From contig PWTL01000071.1 in assembly GCA_003562845.1 (NCBI GenBank), positions 1 to 64,000 of the forward strand: a DNA stretch of 64,000 nucleotides, written 5' to 3'. This document shows, in pieces, positions 54,184 through 62,360 of this stretch. Every line of letters begins with the position of its first letter. Within the stretch, counting starts at the first letter, position 1. The notes beneath the pieces are model-generated. The model had not been told where the DNA came from. It saw only the letters and a program-made list of their open reading frames with translations, and searched no databases. The translations under genes were made by a program, and so were the position numbers. The stretch is from Candidatus Acetothermia bacterium (GTDB lineage Bacteria > Bipolaricaulota > Bipolaricaulia > Bipolaricaulales > Bipolaricaulaceae).

Positions 54184-56877
54184 CTAGGAGCCCTCCAGGT
54201 CTTTGTGAGCCAGGACGACTCCCTCCTCAGAGCGGTGTTCCAGGCGGAAGCCCCGGCTCTCAAAGATGGCCAGCATGCGACGGTTGTCGGGAGTGGTCTC
54301 TGCTGTCACGTGGGACACCCCCCACCCAGCGGCGATCTCCAGGCAGTAGTCCGTGAGCTGATTACCCAGCCCCTGCCCTTGCCAAGGATCCGCCACGAAC
54401 ACCGCGTATTCTGCAGTACTGGGATCTGGACCGGCGACCAGCCTCCCCACGCCGGCGATCTTCCGTTCACCCTCTTCTTCCAGCTCGGCGACGATGGCCA
54501 TCTCGCGATCGTAGTCGATGAAGCAGTACCGGGTGGCCATCTCATGGGTGCTCTCCTTGAAGATGTACTGAAACCGAAAACGGATCGACTCGCGCGATGA
54601 AACACGCAGCATTTCATGCCACAGCGGCTCATCCTCCGGGCGGATCGGGCGCAGAGTGACAGTCTTACCGTCTGTCCCTGTCACCTTGCGCACGTACTCG
54701 TCCGGGTAGGGGCGGATGGCCAGGTGTTCGTACGGCCTCACGTCGCGGCTGAGTCTCTCCGGATCGACTATTAGCCGCGCATCCAGGGCCACAGCTTCGT
54801 GGGGAGTGACCAGCAGCGGGTTTATGTCCAGTTCGGCGATCGCGGGGTGTTCGGCCACGAGGTAGGAGAAGCGCATCAACACCTGGAGGAGCTTGTCCAG
54901 GTCTATTGGCGGTCGGCCCCGATAGCCTGTGAGCAGGGGCCAAGCATTCAATGACTCCAACAACCTTCGGGCGAGCCGCTCGTTCAGGGGGGGCAGTCCC
55001 AGTGCGCGATCGCGGAACACCTCGGCCGCGGTTCCCCCTGTGCCGACCATGATCACCGCGCCGAAAGCTGGGTCGTGCTTTGCGCCTAAGATGAGCTCGA
55101 AGCCGTGTTTGGCGTTTACCATCCGTTGAACGGTGACCCCCAAAACTTCGGCCTCCGGCCGCTGTTCTCGAGCCGCATCCACTATGCGTTCGTAAGCCCG
55201 GCGAACCTCTGGCTCGTCGTGCAGATCGAGCACTACTCCCCCCACGTCTGTCTTATGAGTTATGTCTGGAGATAACACCTTGAGCACCACCGGATAACCT
55301 AGCTCATGTGCGACGGCCACGGCCTCGTCCGCGCTGTGAGTTTCGTGGACTTCGGTCACGGGGATGCCGTATGCCTCAAGGAGATCTTTGGAGGCTTGTT
55401 CGCTCAGTGTAAGGGAGTCAGCAGAGGTTAGGCTGGCGAACTTGTCCTTGATCGTGTCCCGGTCCATGGACAGCTGCACGGGGATCTCCCGAGGGGTTTC
55501 GTAGAGGACTTCCAGATTGCGCGCGTAGTGTACCAGGTGCATGAACGCCCGCACGGCCTGTTCGGGAGTAGTGTAGGCGGGGACCCCGTGTTGAGCCAGA
55601 GTGCGCAGTCCCTGCTGAACGGTGCGACCGCCCATCCATGCGGCGAGAATCGGTTTGGAGGACTTCTCGGCGAGGTTGGCCAGCGACTCGGCGGTGACTG
55701 AGGGGTCAGTCATGGCCTGCGGAGTGAGGATGACCAAGGCGGCATCCACCTCCGGATCGGAGAGAACGATCTCAGTGGCCTCGACGAACCTGTCCGGTCC
55801 GGCGTCTCCGAGCACGTCCACTGGATTGCCCCGGGACCAGAACGCCGGGAGAGCCTTGTTGAGTCTCTCCAGCGTATCATCTGACAGTGTGGCCAGAGCG
55901 CCCTCCCGCGCGAGCAAAGCATCGGTGGCCATCACCCCCGGCCCGCCCGCGTTGGTCACTATGGCCAGACGGGAACCCGTTGGGGCCCGGGTTCTCGCCA
56001 CCAGTTCGGCGCAATCGAACACGTCATCTATCTCGGCAACGCGCACGATGCCGGCGCGTTGCAGCGCGGCGTCGTACACCGCGTCCTCTCCGGCCAGGGC
56101 GCCGGTGTGTGACGCTGCAGCCTGAGCGGACTCGGCGAAGCGGCCCGATTTGTACGCTACTACCGGCTTGTGCTTGGAGAAAGCCCGGGCTGCGGACATG
56201 AACTCGCGGGACTCTGTGATTGATTCCATGTACAGAATCATGGAGCGGGTATGAGGATCCTCGCCGAAGTAGTCGATGAGATCGCCGAAGTCTACGTCCA
56301 GCATGTTCCCAATGGACACGAAGAACGAGAACCCGATGTTGCGCTCGAGCGCCCAGTCCAGCACCGAGGTACACAGTGCTCCCGACTGAGAGATGAACGC
56401 CACATGTCCTGCCTGGGGCATTGCTCCGGCGAAACTCGCGTTGAGCCGCAGCGAAGGGACGATGACGCCGAGGCAGTTGGGCCCGATTATGCGAGTTCCC
56501 GGGAAGGCGGCCGCTTCCTCGCTCACTCTGTCCTCGAGATCACGTCCCTCTTCCCCCGTTTCCTTGAAGCCTGCAGAGTTGATGACAATACCCTTAATGC
56601 CGGCAGTGCCGCACTCTCTGACCAGTCCCGGTACCGTGTGCGCGGGGGTGCAAATCACTGCGAGATCAGGAATGCTGGGCAGAGCGGTCACAGTGGGATA
56701 GGCGTGAATTCCCTGGACAGACTCCCGCTTGGGGTTCACGGGGTAGACTACACCGGAATAACCTGAGCCGACGAGGTTGCGAAAGACTGTGTACCCGACG
56801 CTGGACCGGTTACCGCTGGCCCCGATTACCGCCACGCGCTTAGGCTTGAAAATCTTGTCCAGATTGCGGATGCCCAC
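54184..56877 (-). CDS. ADP-forming acyl-CoA synthetase fused to a GNAT acetyltransferase (Pat-like)
   Basis: An 897-residue fusion. The CoA-binding domain starts KRVAVIGASGNRSSVGYTVFRNL, with IGPNCLGVI near residue 138 and SQSGALCTSVLDWA near 172. The catalytic His sits in AAASHTGALAGEDAVYDAA near 257. The ATP-grasp beta domain has PVVLKVLSPDITHKTDVGGVVL near 515-540 and GTGGTAAEVFRDRALGLPPL. A GNAT domain from about 735 has TLRPIRPEDEPLWHEML and WQGQGLGNQL. It could be an energy-conserving acetyl-CoA synthetase, a protein acetyltransferase, or both. GTG 56877 follows AAGGAGG by eight bases. Confidence 0.93.
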   Translation of the reverse strand: MGIRNLDKIFKPKRVAVIGASGNRSSVGYTVFRNLVGSGYSGVVYPVNPKRESVQGIHAYPTVTALPSIPDLAVICTPAHTVPGLVRECGTAGIKGIVINSAGFKETGEEGRDLEDRVSEEAAAFPGTRIIGPNCLGVIVPSLRLNASFAGAMPQAGHVAFISQSGALCTSVLDWALERNIGFSFFVSIGNMLDVDFGDLIDYFGEDPHTRSMILYMESITESREFMSAARAFSKHKPVVAYKSGRFAESAQAAASHTGALAGEDAVYDAALQRAGIVRVAEIDDVFDCAELVARTRAPTGSRLAIVTNAGGPGVMATDALLAREGALATLSDDTLERLNKALPAFWSRGNPVDVLGDAGPDRFVEATEIVLSDPEVDAALVILTPQAMTDPSVTAESLANLAEKSSKPILAAWMGGRTVQQGLRTLAQHGVPAYTTPEQAVRAFMHLVHYARNLEVLYETPREIPVQLSMDRDTIKDKFASLTSADSLTLSEQASKDLLEAYGIPVTEVHETHSADEAVAVAHELGYPVVLKVLSPDITHKTDVGGVVLDLHDEPEVRRAYERIVDAAREQRPEAEVLGVTVQRMVNAKHGFELILGAKHDPAFGAVIMVGTGGTAAEVFRDRALGLPPLNERLARRLLESLNAWPLLTGYRGRPPIDLDKLLQVLMRFSYLVAEHPAIAELDINPLLVTPHEAVALDARLIVDPERLSRDVRPYEHLAIRPYPDEYVRKVTGTDGKTVTLRPIRPEDEPLWHEMLRVSSRESIRFRFQYIFKESTHEMATRYCFIDYDREMAIVAELEEEGERKIAGVGRLVAGPDPSTAEYAVFVADPWQGQGLGNQLTDYCLEIAAGWGVSHVTAETTPDNRRMLAIFESRGFRLEHRSEEGVVLAHKDLEGS

Positions 56878-56954
56878 CAGTGCCCTCCTTGCCTGTCATT
56901 GCCCGCGCAACCACCACTGCACCTGAGGAAGCAAGGCGGCCTCCCCCGAGGAAG

Positions 56955-56984
56955 TTGACAGCCTTACCAACCAGCGGGTACTAT
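56955..56984 (+). promoter_or_regulatory. predicted rpsI promoter
   Basis: A perfect TTGACA (56955-56960) and TACTAT (56979-56984) are 18 bases apart. Transcription would start near 56991, about 30 bases before the rpsI start. Confidence 0.55.
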
Positions 56985-57020
56985 TTCACCGCAATTTCGT
57001 CTCGGAAACAAGGATCGGAG

Positions 57021-57479
57021 GTGAGTCCCCTTTTGGATCCCGTAGCTACGCAAGAGCAGCGTCTGCCCAAGAAGGTGGGAGACGCCTATCATGGAGTGGG
57101 CCGGCGGAAAGAGGCCGTGGCCCGCGTGTACATAAGCGAAGGCAGCGGTCGGGCGACTGTCAACGGTCGGCCGGCGGTGCAGTACTTCGGGGCGTTTGAG
57201 GACGCGTCTGAGTACCTGAACCGACACCTCATGACGCCCTTTTATATCACGGGGACAGTGGGCCGGTACGATGTGCGCGCCCGAGTCAGAGGAGGAGGCC
57301 CCACCGGCCAGCTGGAAGCAGTGCGGTTGGGGATCGCTCGTGCATTAGTAGGGGTGGCGACGGAGTTCAAGAAGGGGCTGAAGGACGCTGGCCTGCTTAC
57401 ACGGGATGCGCGGGTGGTTGAGCGCAAGAAGTACGGGCGCCGTAAGGCGCGGAAGAAGGAGCAGTACTCCAAGCGGTGA
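57021..57479 (+). CDS. rpsI: 30S ribosomal protein S9
   Basis: A 152-residue S9. The core matches from [20 protein letters not shown] through [39 protein letters not shown] and [29 protein letters not shown], ending in the usual -KR tail that reaches the P site. GTG 57021 lies behind AAGGA with seven bases between and gives a 17-residue N-terminal extension; GTG 57075 would give a standard start but has a poor ribosome site. S9 normally follows rplM (L13), which is absent here; rpmE follows instead. Confidence 0.94.
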   Translation: MSPLLDPVATQEQRLPKKVGDAYHGVGRRKEAVARVYISEGSGRATVNGRPAVQYFGAFEDASEYLNRHLMTPFYITGTVGRYDVRARVRGGGPTGQLEAVRLGIARALVGVATEFKKGLKDAGLLTRDARVVERKKYGRRKARKKEQYSKR

Positions 57480-57486
57480 GGAGAAC

Positions 57487-57714
57487 ATGAAAAAGGACAT
57501 ACATCCCACGCTTCACCGGACGGTAGTCCATTGTGGCTGTGGGGCAGAAGTGGAGACTTTGTCCACGAAGAAGGAGCTGCGAGTGGACGTTTGCTCTAAG
57601 TGTCACCCCTTCTTCACCGGCGAATCCCGGCTTGTGGACACGGAAGGCCGAATCGAGCGGTTCGAGCGCAAGTACGGCAAAGACTGGCACGAAGACCGCG
57701 GGAAGAAGAAGTAG
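57487..57714 (+). CDS. rpmE: 50S ribosomal protein L31
   Basis: A 75-residue L31 of the zinc-binding (C+) type. It begins [31 protein letters not shown] and has [32 protein letters not shown], so the Cys set CxC...CxxC is complete. GAGGAG lies just before the ATG. It is seven bases after rpsI and three bases before the DUF1385 gene, so the three are one operon. Confidence 0.96.
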   Translation: MKKDIHPTLHRTVVHCGCGAEVETLSTKKELRVDVCSKCHPFFTGESRLVDTEGRIERFERKYGKDWHEDRGKKK

Positions 57715-57717
57715 TTC

Positions 57718-58587
57718 ATGCCCATCGGGGGGCAGGCGGTTATCGAGGGAGTGATGATGCAAAACGGCCACCGCGTAGCGGTGGCCGTTCGTACGCCCAG
57801 TGGCCGGATAGCAGTCCGCGATCTAGGGCGTCCTCCCCGTTTCCCCAGGGCGACGAAAGTGCCTTTTGCACGGGGGCCACTCCGAATGTTCGAAATGCTG
57901 TCATTGGGGATCCGTGCCCTGAATGTGTCCGCGGAGCTCTCGTCCGGCGAGGAAGGGGAGATGGGCAAGTGGGCCATGGGACTTATGACCCTCGTCGCGC
58001 TTGCTCTGGGACTGGGAGCTTTTGTCCTCCTACCAAACTACTTGGCCACGTTCACCGGGATTCCCCAGCGCGTGTTGTTCAACTTGGCGGAGGGGGGCAT
58101 CCGTGTCTGTGTGCTGGTTGCCTACATGTACCTGATCTCCCGACAGAGGGATATCCGTCGCGTTTTCCAGTACCACGGGGCGGAGCACAAGGCGGTACAT
58201 GCTTTTGAGGCAGGGCATGGGGCTTCTGCGGAGGCCGCCCGAGGGTTCAGCCCTACTCACCCCCGCTGCGGTACAGCTTTTCTTCTTTTGTTCGTTGTGG
58301 TAGCGGTGTTGATGTTCTCGGTACTTCCCGCGGAGCCTCTGTGGCTGCGCCTGGCGGGGAGGCTGGCCCTACTGCCTGTTGTAGCGGGATTCACCTACGA
58401 AGTGCTTCTTCTGGGCGGGCGACATCCCAGGGCATGGTGGCTGAAGCCGTTGGTGTTGCCGGGGTTGCTTCTACAGAAGCTGCTTACAACGCAGGAACCC
58501 ACCGACGATCAGATTGAGGTGGCTGTGGTGGCCCTGCGTCACGTGACCGAAGATGCAGCAGCGGCGAGCGCCTCCACAACCTCATAG
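57718..58587 (+). CDS. DUF1385 (YqhQ) family membrane protein
   Basis: A 289-residue DUF1385 protein. It starts at once with the family motif IGGQAVIEGVMMQNGHRVAVAVRTP. FQYHGAEHKAVHAFEAG follows near residue 145, and THPRCGTAFLLLFVVVAVL near 180. About five membrane helices are predicted. The biochemical role is unknown, though genes of this family often follow rpmE and precede prfA/prmC. Here prfA and prmC are missing, and the last 49 bases overlap the convergent PHP gene. Confidence 0.9.
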   Translation: MPIGGQAVIEGVMMQNGHRVAVAVRTPSGRIAVRDLGRPPRFPRATKVPFARGPLRMFEMLSLGIRALNVSAELSSGEEGEMGKWAMGLMTLVALALGLGAFVLLPNYLATFTGIPQRVLFNLAEGGIRVCVLVAYMYLISRQRDIRRVFQYHGAEHKAVHAFEAGHGASAEAARGFSPTHPRCGTAFLLLFVVVAVLMFSVLPAEPLWLRLAGRLALLPVVAGFTYEVLLLGGRHPRAWWLKPLVLPGLLLQKLLTTQEPTDDQIEVAVVALRHVTEDAAAASASTTS

Positions 58588-59393
58588 GGTACGTGTACGC
58601 TGCCCAAGCTCTCGTTGACCGAATCGGGCCCGTGGTCGTCGGAGCCACCTGTGGGGATAAGCCTTAGGGCCTCGGCGAGGGCTGCGAGTTCTGCTGATGA
58701 GATGTATACAGGAACGCGACCCACCTGGTATGGATAGTGCACTTCCATCGCTTCTAGCCCCATGTTCCGCAGTGCTGTAAGAATGCCCTCCCAATCGTCG
58801 ATGGGCAGAAACGCCGGATGGGCTAGCGCTGCCACCCCTCCGGCTGTACGGATTGCGTGCACAACTTCGGGAAAGCTGGGGCGGGGCAAGGGTGCGTAGC
58901 ACGGACCCCCGCGGGAAAGAAAGCGCTGGAAGGCCTCGTCAGTGCTTTGTGCTGCCCCGACGTCGACCAAGGCCGCGGCCAGGTGTGGGCGCCCCACCGC
59001 GCCGTCGGTCAGGCCAGCCACCGCTCGGTAGTCGAGCTGCAACCCCAGCGACATGTTGCACAGGGAGATCATCTCCTTCATGCGTTCAACGCGCGCGTGA
59101 GCCATCTGACCGAGGAGCTCCTGAAGCCGGGGAGAAGACGGGTCTACGAAGTACCCCAGAACCTCTCCTCGGTGGCCGAGGATGTCGGCTTTGATCTCCA
59201 CCCCGGTGATGACCTCCGCTCCCTCCAGCGTCTGCACAGGAGCGGTCAGCTCGGGGCCTATGGTGTCGTGATCTGTGATTGCTAGGCAGTCGAAACCCGC
59301 GGCCCGGACACGCTGAACAGCAGCCTTGAGTTCCAGTGTGCCGTCGGACCACCGGGTATGGAGGTGCAGGTCGGCGTGCCGCTCAGAGGCCAT
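58539..59393 (-). CDS. PHP-domain phosphoesterase (TrpH/YciV-like)
   Basis: A 284-residue PHP-domain enzyme. Metal-binding motifs are ADLHLHTRWSDGT at residues 7-19, ITDHDTIG near 40, GVEIKAD near 64, VAALAHPAFL near 197, and PTGGSDDHG near 253. E. coli YciV/TrpH relatives act as 3',5'-nucleoside bisphosphate phosphatases and 5'-3' exonucleases that mature rRNA; the same activity is inferred. The 3' end overlaps the DUF1385 gene in the opposite direction by 49 bases. It is 43 bases downstream of nothing but nusB's terminator-less start region, so it probably has its own promoter. Confidence 0.88.
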   Translation of the reverse strand: MASERHADLHLHTRWSDGTLELKAAVQRVRAAGFDCLAITDHDTIGPELTAPVQTLEGAEVITGVEIKADILGHRGEVLGYFVDPSSPRLQELLGQMAHARVERMKEMISLCNMSLGLQLDYRAVAGLTDGAVGRPHLAAALVDVGAAQSTDEAFQRFLSRGGPCYAPLPRPSFPEVVHAIRTAGGVAALAHPAFLPIDDWEGILTALRNMGLEAMEVHYPYQVGRVPVYISSAELAALAEALRLIPTGGSDDHGPDSVNESLGSVHVPYEVVEALAAAASSVT

Positions 59394-59435
59394 GAACTCA
59401 GTCTAGTTGCTCCTGTGTTCACGTGCCACTCCAAT

Positions 59436-59843
59436 TCACTCAGCGCCGGCGGGCTTCCCCGAGGCCTCGCGCCACACGCGGTCAAGGATTCCGTTGACAA
59501 AGGAGGGCGCCTTATCTGTGCCGTAGCTCTTTGCCAGTTCCACCGCCTCGTCCATCACCACTTCGGGGGGGGTAGCAGTATGCAGCAGTTCGTACAGAGC
59601 CAAGCGGAGGAGGTTAAGATCGACCAGAGCCAGGCGATCAACCCCCCAACCTTGTGCTCGCCGGTCTATAATCTCGTCCAGTTGCTCCCGCCGCTCCAGA
59701 ACTCCCGCCAGCAGGGTCAGCGCCAACTCGGCCTCGGAAGGGGAGATGTCTCCATCGTCGGCCAGTAACTCGTCGGCCGGCGCTGCCAGGTACTCCCAGC
59801 CGTACAGGGCACGTAGCACCGCCTCGCGGGCGCGCCGCCTCAC
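59436..59843 (-). CDS. nusB: transcription antitermination factor NusB
   Basis: A 135-residue all-helical protein. It starts VRRRAREAVLRALYGWEY, the arginine-rich RNA-binding helix of NusB, and has IIDRRAQGWGVDRLALVDLNLLRLALYELL near residue 60-90 and VVMDEAVELAKSYGTDKAPSFVNGILDRV near 95-125, which are the family's best-conserved strings. With NusE it binds boxA RNA. GTG 59843 begins the domain, eight bases after the stop of the AmaP-like gene; the open frame upstream is not used. It closes the run efp-asp23-asp23-amaP-nusB. Confidence 0.94.
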   Translation of the reverse strand: MRRRAREAVLRALYGWEYLAAPADELLADDGDISPSEAELALTLLAGVLERREQLDEIIDRRAQGWGVDRLALVDLNLLRLALYELLHTATPPEVVMDEAVELAKSYGTDKAPSFVNGILDRVWREASGKPAGAE

Positions 59844-59850
59844 GAGTTTC

Positions 59851-60384
59851 TCACTCCACAGGTTCGGACGGCGGCGTGGGCGGCTCGTGGCTGGCCGTTC
59901 CACGGATGGCCAAGTTGATCTCGTGCACCGGTATCCCTGTCTTGCTTTGGATCTCCCTGCTGAGCAGCTCCTGGATCCGGTCGGCGAGCTTGGGAGCCTC
60001 TTCTCCCGCAGGGAGGCGCATGATCACCTTCAGGTATACTCCGTCGGCCCCCGGCCGTAGCGCAACACGAAACCCACTCAACCCGAGCTCCCGTGAAAGG
60101 AGGGCGGTTGCGAGCTCTCGAATCGCGCGCGGGGCAATGATGATCTCCCCCTTGGGTCCCGGCCTGCGGACCGCACGTTGGGAGGCGCCGTATTCGCCAG
60201 CGTACTTGATGGCGAGCGCCGCCGCCCCCAGGAAAGAAACCGCCAGCACGCCCAGCACCGTCCGTCCCCACCAGGTGGTGACGCCCGGCAGCCACCCTTG
60301 CGGAACACCGGCCACGGCAAACCACACCGCCAGGCCTGCGGCGCCCGTCATCACAATCAGCGCTGCCGTCGCAACGACTAACAC
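59851..60384 (-). CDS. amaP: AmaP-like membrane anchor with Asp23-type domain
   Basis: A 177-residue protein. Two N-terminal membrane helices (LVVATAALIVMTGAAGLAVWFAV and VLGVLAVSFLGAAALAI) are followed by a cytoplasmic domain (GEIIIAPRAIRELATALLS through GVYLKVIMRLPAGEEAPKLADRIQELLSREIQSKTGIPVHEINLAI). This resembles the alkaline-shock anchor AmaP, which holds Asp23 at the membrane in staphylococci. GTG 60384 follows GGAGGCGTGAG, one base after the stop of an Asp23 gene. The assignment rests on topology, the domain text and the two neighbours. Confidence 0.85.
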   Translation of the reverse strand: MLVVATAALIVMTGAAGLAVWFAVAGVPQGWLPGVTTWWGRTVLGVLAVSFLGAAALAIKYAGEYGASQRAVRRPGPKGEIIIAPRAIRELATALLSRELGLSGFRVALRPGADGVYLKVIMRLPAGEEAPKLADRIQELLSREIQSKTGIPVHEINLAIRGTASHEPPTPPSEPVE

Positions 60385-60385
60385 C

Positions 60386-60793
60386 TCACGCCTCCTCAGG
60401 TTGCTCGCCTTCTTCAGGGAACAGCAGGCGAGTCACTTCCACATCGACGGAGCGAACTTGCAGCCCAGTCATGCGCTCCACATCGGCCTTGACCCGCTCC
60501 TGCAGCTCTTGAGCGACGTTGCTCACCGCATATCCGTAGACGATGGCCACTCTAATAGCCACCTTCACCTCTCCGCCGTCGATGACCGTCTCCACCTGGC
60601 GTTTGGCTGCCTCCCCCTTGCGGAACTGCCCCCCGCGGGGAGGCGTGACGCCCTCAACCTCGGCGGCGGCCAACCCGGCTATTGTGGCGATGACGTCCTT
60701 GGAAATGCTGATGGCACCGCTGCCCGCCACTACTTCTTGCGTAAGCTCCTCTTCCTTCTCTGTATGCTCTGTGTGTTCCTTTCGCTCAGCCAT
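60386..60793 (-). CDS. Asp23/Gls24 family envelope stress protein (copy 1)
   Basis: A 135-residue Asp23 protein. The N-terminus is polar and charged (ERKEHTEHTEKEEE). The domain then gives GAISISKDVIATIAGLAAAEVEGV, KRQVETVIDGGEVKVAIRVAIVYGYAVSNVAQELQERVKADVERMTGLQVRSVDVEV, the standard family core. It is expected to be cytoplasmic and to bind the AmaP-like anchor encoded next. It overlaps the second copy by eight bases and is a diverged paralogue of it, so the pair may form mixed filaments. Confidence 0.92.
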   Translation of the reverse strand: MAERKEHTEHTEKEEELTQEVVAGSGAISISKDVIATIAGLAAAEVEGVTPPRGGQFRKGEAAKRQVETVIDGGEVKVAIRVAIVYGYAVSNVAQELQERVKADVERMTGLQVRSVDVEVTRLLFPEEGEQPEEA

Positions 60794-61175
60794 CGCTTTC
60801 CTCCTCGCCGTTCAGTACCAGTTCTTCCTCTGGGGGGATCACGCGCTTGACGAACACGTTCACCTTACCCACGCGGGCGCTGGCCAGCTGCTCCAGGTCC
60901 TCGCGCACTGCTTGTTGCACTCCCTGGGCGACCTCGTGAACCGGATAGCCTAGGATGACGGCGATGCGCAACTCCACATTGACCGTGTCGCCCTGAGCAT
61001 CCAAATGCACGCTCTCTTCACCGCCGCCGAAGATGGCTATCACGCCACCCCCTCCGCGAAGCGGGCGCACTCCTTCCACCTTGTCCAACGACTTGGCCAC
61101 GGTAGCGGCGAGCACATCGCTGTGTACCGAGACTTTCCCCAGCGCCAGCTCCATCACTACTTGCTGTTCCGCCAT
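60786..61175 (-). CDS. Asp23/Gls24 family envelope stress protein (copy 2)
   Basis: A 129-residue Asp23 protein. VMELALGKVSVHSDVLAATVAKSLDKVEGV is followed by a Gly-rich turn (RGGGGVIAIFGGG), then DTVNVELRIAVILGYPVHEVAQGVQQAVREDLEQLASARVGKVNVFV. It lacks the charged N-terminal tail of copy 1. It lies between efp (nine bases upstream) and copy 1 (overlap), so it is co-transcribed with both. Asp23 proteins are typical of Gram-positive bacteria and are unexpected next to outer-membrane genes. Confidence 0.92.
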   Translation of the reverse strand: MAEQQVVMELALGKVSVHSDVLAATVAKSLDKVEGVRPLRGGGGVIAIFGGGEESVHLDAQGDTVNVELRIAVILGYPVHEVAQGVQQAVREDLEQLASARVGKVNVFVKRVIPPEEELVLNGEEESDG

Positions 61176-61184
61176 TGTTCCTCC

Positions 61185-61748
61185 TTAGGAGACCCTTTCC
61201 ACATACACGCCGGTACGAGTGTCCACCTTGATCCGGTCGCCCGCCCTGACGAACAAGGGGACCTTGATCACCGCACCAGTCTCCAGTGTAGCAGGTTTAT
61301 CTCCGCCGGTAGCCGTATCGCCCTTCACCCCCGGCGGCGTGTCCACCACCTCCAGTGTCATGAAGCTGGGGGTTTGGACTTGCAGCATTCTCCCGTCGTG
61401 GAAAAGCCCCTGGACGTCCATGCCTTCAAGCAGGAAGTCCTTGAACTTGTCCAGCAGCTCCGGAGGTACGCGGTATTCCTCGAATGTTGATTTGTCCATG
61501 AACACGTACGCAGAGCCATCGTTGTACAAGTACTGCATAGGACGCGTCTCCATGAACGCCGGCTCGAGGTGATCCGAGTCGCGCAGGGTGTCGACGATGG
61601 TGCGCCCGGTGCCCAGGTGTCGCAGTTTAGCTCGTACAAAGGCGCTTCCCCGCGCCCTCTTCACGTGCTCGAACGATGCTACCTCGTACAGCTCCCCGTT
61701 GTACACAAGGGTCATGCCTCTGGTTATCTCCCCTATAGAAATGGCCAC
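61185..61748 (-). CDS. efp: elongation factor P
   Basis: A 187-residue EF-P with three beta-barrel domains. It rescues ribosomes stalled at polyproline. It has the N-terminal IGEITRGMTLVYNGELYEVASFEHVKRARGSAF, PMQYLYNDGSAYVFMDKSTFEEY in the centre, and GAVIKVPLFVRAGDRIKVDTRTGVYVERV at the end. The loop tip that normally reads PGKG with the modified Lys reads RARG, so position 33 is Arg. GTG 61748 has GGAGGAGG upstream. It starts the run that contains the asp23 pair, the anchor and nusB. Confidence 0.95.
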   Translation of the reverse strand: MAISIGEITRGMTLVYNGELYEVASFEHVKRARGSAFVRAKLRHLGTGRTIVDTLRDSDHLEPAFMETRPMQYLYNDGSAYVFMDKSTFEEYRVPPELLDKFKDFLLEGMDVQGLFHDGRMLQVQTPSFMTLEVVDTPPGVKGDTATGGDKPATLETGAVIKVPLFVRAGDRIKVDTRTGVYVERVS

Positions 61749-61794
61749 ACATGTCCTCCTCCGCAGCGTGTCCTCTGCTTCATGTGTACAGCAT

Positions 61795-61824
61795 TGTATA
61801 ACATTCCGAGGTGCGTGCCGACAA
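61795..61824 (-). promoter_or_regulatory. predicted efp promoter
   Basis: On the minus strand TTGTCG (61824-61819) and TATACA (61800-61795) are 18 bases apart, about 40 bases before the efp start. Confidence 0.45.
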
Positions 61825-61830
61825 CCCCCG

Positions 61831-62286
61831 TCAGTTTGCTCTCGGTTTTCGGCTACACGATCTGTCGACGAGGACGTGAAGTAGGTGTGGAAGGTACAGC
61901 CCCGCGCACAAAGCCGGAATGTGCGGTCCTAGCTGCGGCAGCCCCCGGGGGATCTCCCAGAAGGCGGAGAGCAAGGCCCACGCTCCTGCGGCCAGAACCA
62001 GGAGATACCCTACACGGGTCAGCGGGCCCCACAGGAGTGAGTGGGAGAGGCCGCGGTGGCGAAACAGATGTGAATAAGGCCCCCACAGGGGGCGTAACAG
62101 CCCCCACCGACGACTGGGGTCTGTCCGTCGCAAGTCTAGATCGGGGGATAGCAGAACGCTCGCTGCCGTGTATGATAGGGCGAACAGCACGAGCTGTTCG
62201 TGCTGTACACCGAGCGCGACCCCTGCGCTGACCCACAGGGGGAGCGTTGTCAGTTCCAGGGCCAAGTGTGAGCGTCCCGTGGCCAC
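61831..62286 (-). CDS. DUF2227 family putative metal-binding membrane protein
   Basis: A 151-residue membrane protein with three to four helices. The family's His/Asp pattern is visible: MATGRSHLAL at the start, SYTAASVLLSPDLDLRRTDPSRRWGLLRPLWGPYSHLFRHRGLSHSLLWGPLTRVGYLL in the middle, and YLPHLLHVLVD near the end, like DUF2227 and YdjM-type membrane hydrolases. The substrate is unknown. GTG 62286 has no ribosome site but sits five bases after a -10 box, so its mRNA is probably leaderless. It is divergent from groES. Confidence 0.82.
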   Translation of the reverse strand: MATGRSHLALELTTLPLWVSAGVALGVQHEQLVLFALSYTAASVLLSPDLDLRRTDPSRRWGLLRPLWGPYSHLFRHRGLSHSLLWGPLTRVGYLLVLAAGAWALLSAFWEIPRGLPQLGPHIPALCAGLYLPHLLHVLVDRSCSRKPRAN

Positions 62287-62291
62287 GAGAC

Positions 62292-62321
62292 ACTGTAGCC
62301 GGGAAGGACAAGGGGGGGCAA
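62292..62321 (-). promoter_or_regulatory. predicted promoter of the DUF2227 gene, leaderless
   Basis: On the minus strand TTGCCC (62321-62316) and TACAGT (62297-62292) are 18 bases apart. Five bases separate the -10 box from the GTG at 62286, the same geometry as at nfeD. Confidence 0.55.
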
Positions 62322-62324
62322 CCC

Positions 62325-62353
62325 TTGACCGGGCCCAGGGTAGCGGCTACAAT
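62325..62353 (+). promoter_or_regulatory. predicted groESL promoter
   Basis: TTGACC (62325-62330) and TACAAT (62348-62353) are 17 bases apart. The expected transcription start, about 62360, is at the first base of the CIRCE-like repeat. Confidence 0.7.
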
Positions 62354-62360
62354 CCGTGCG

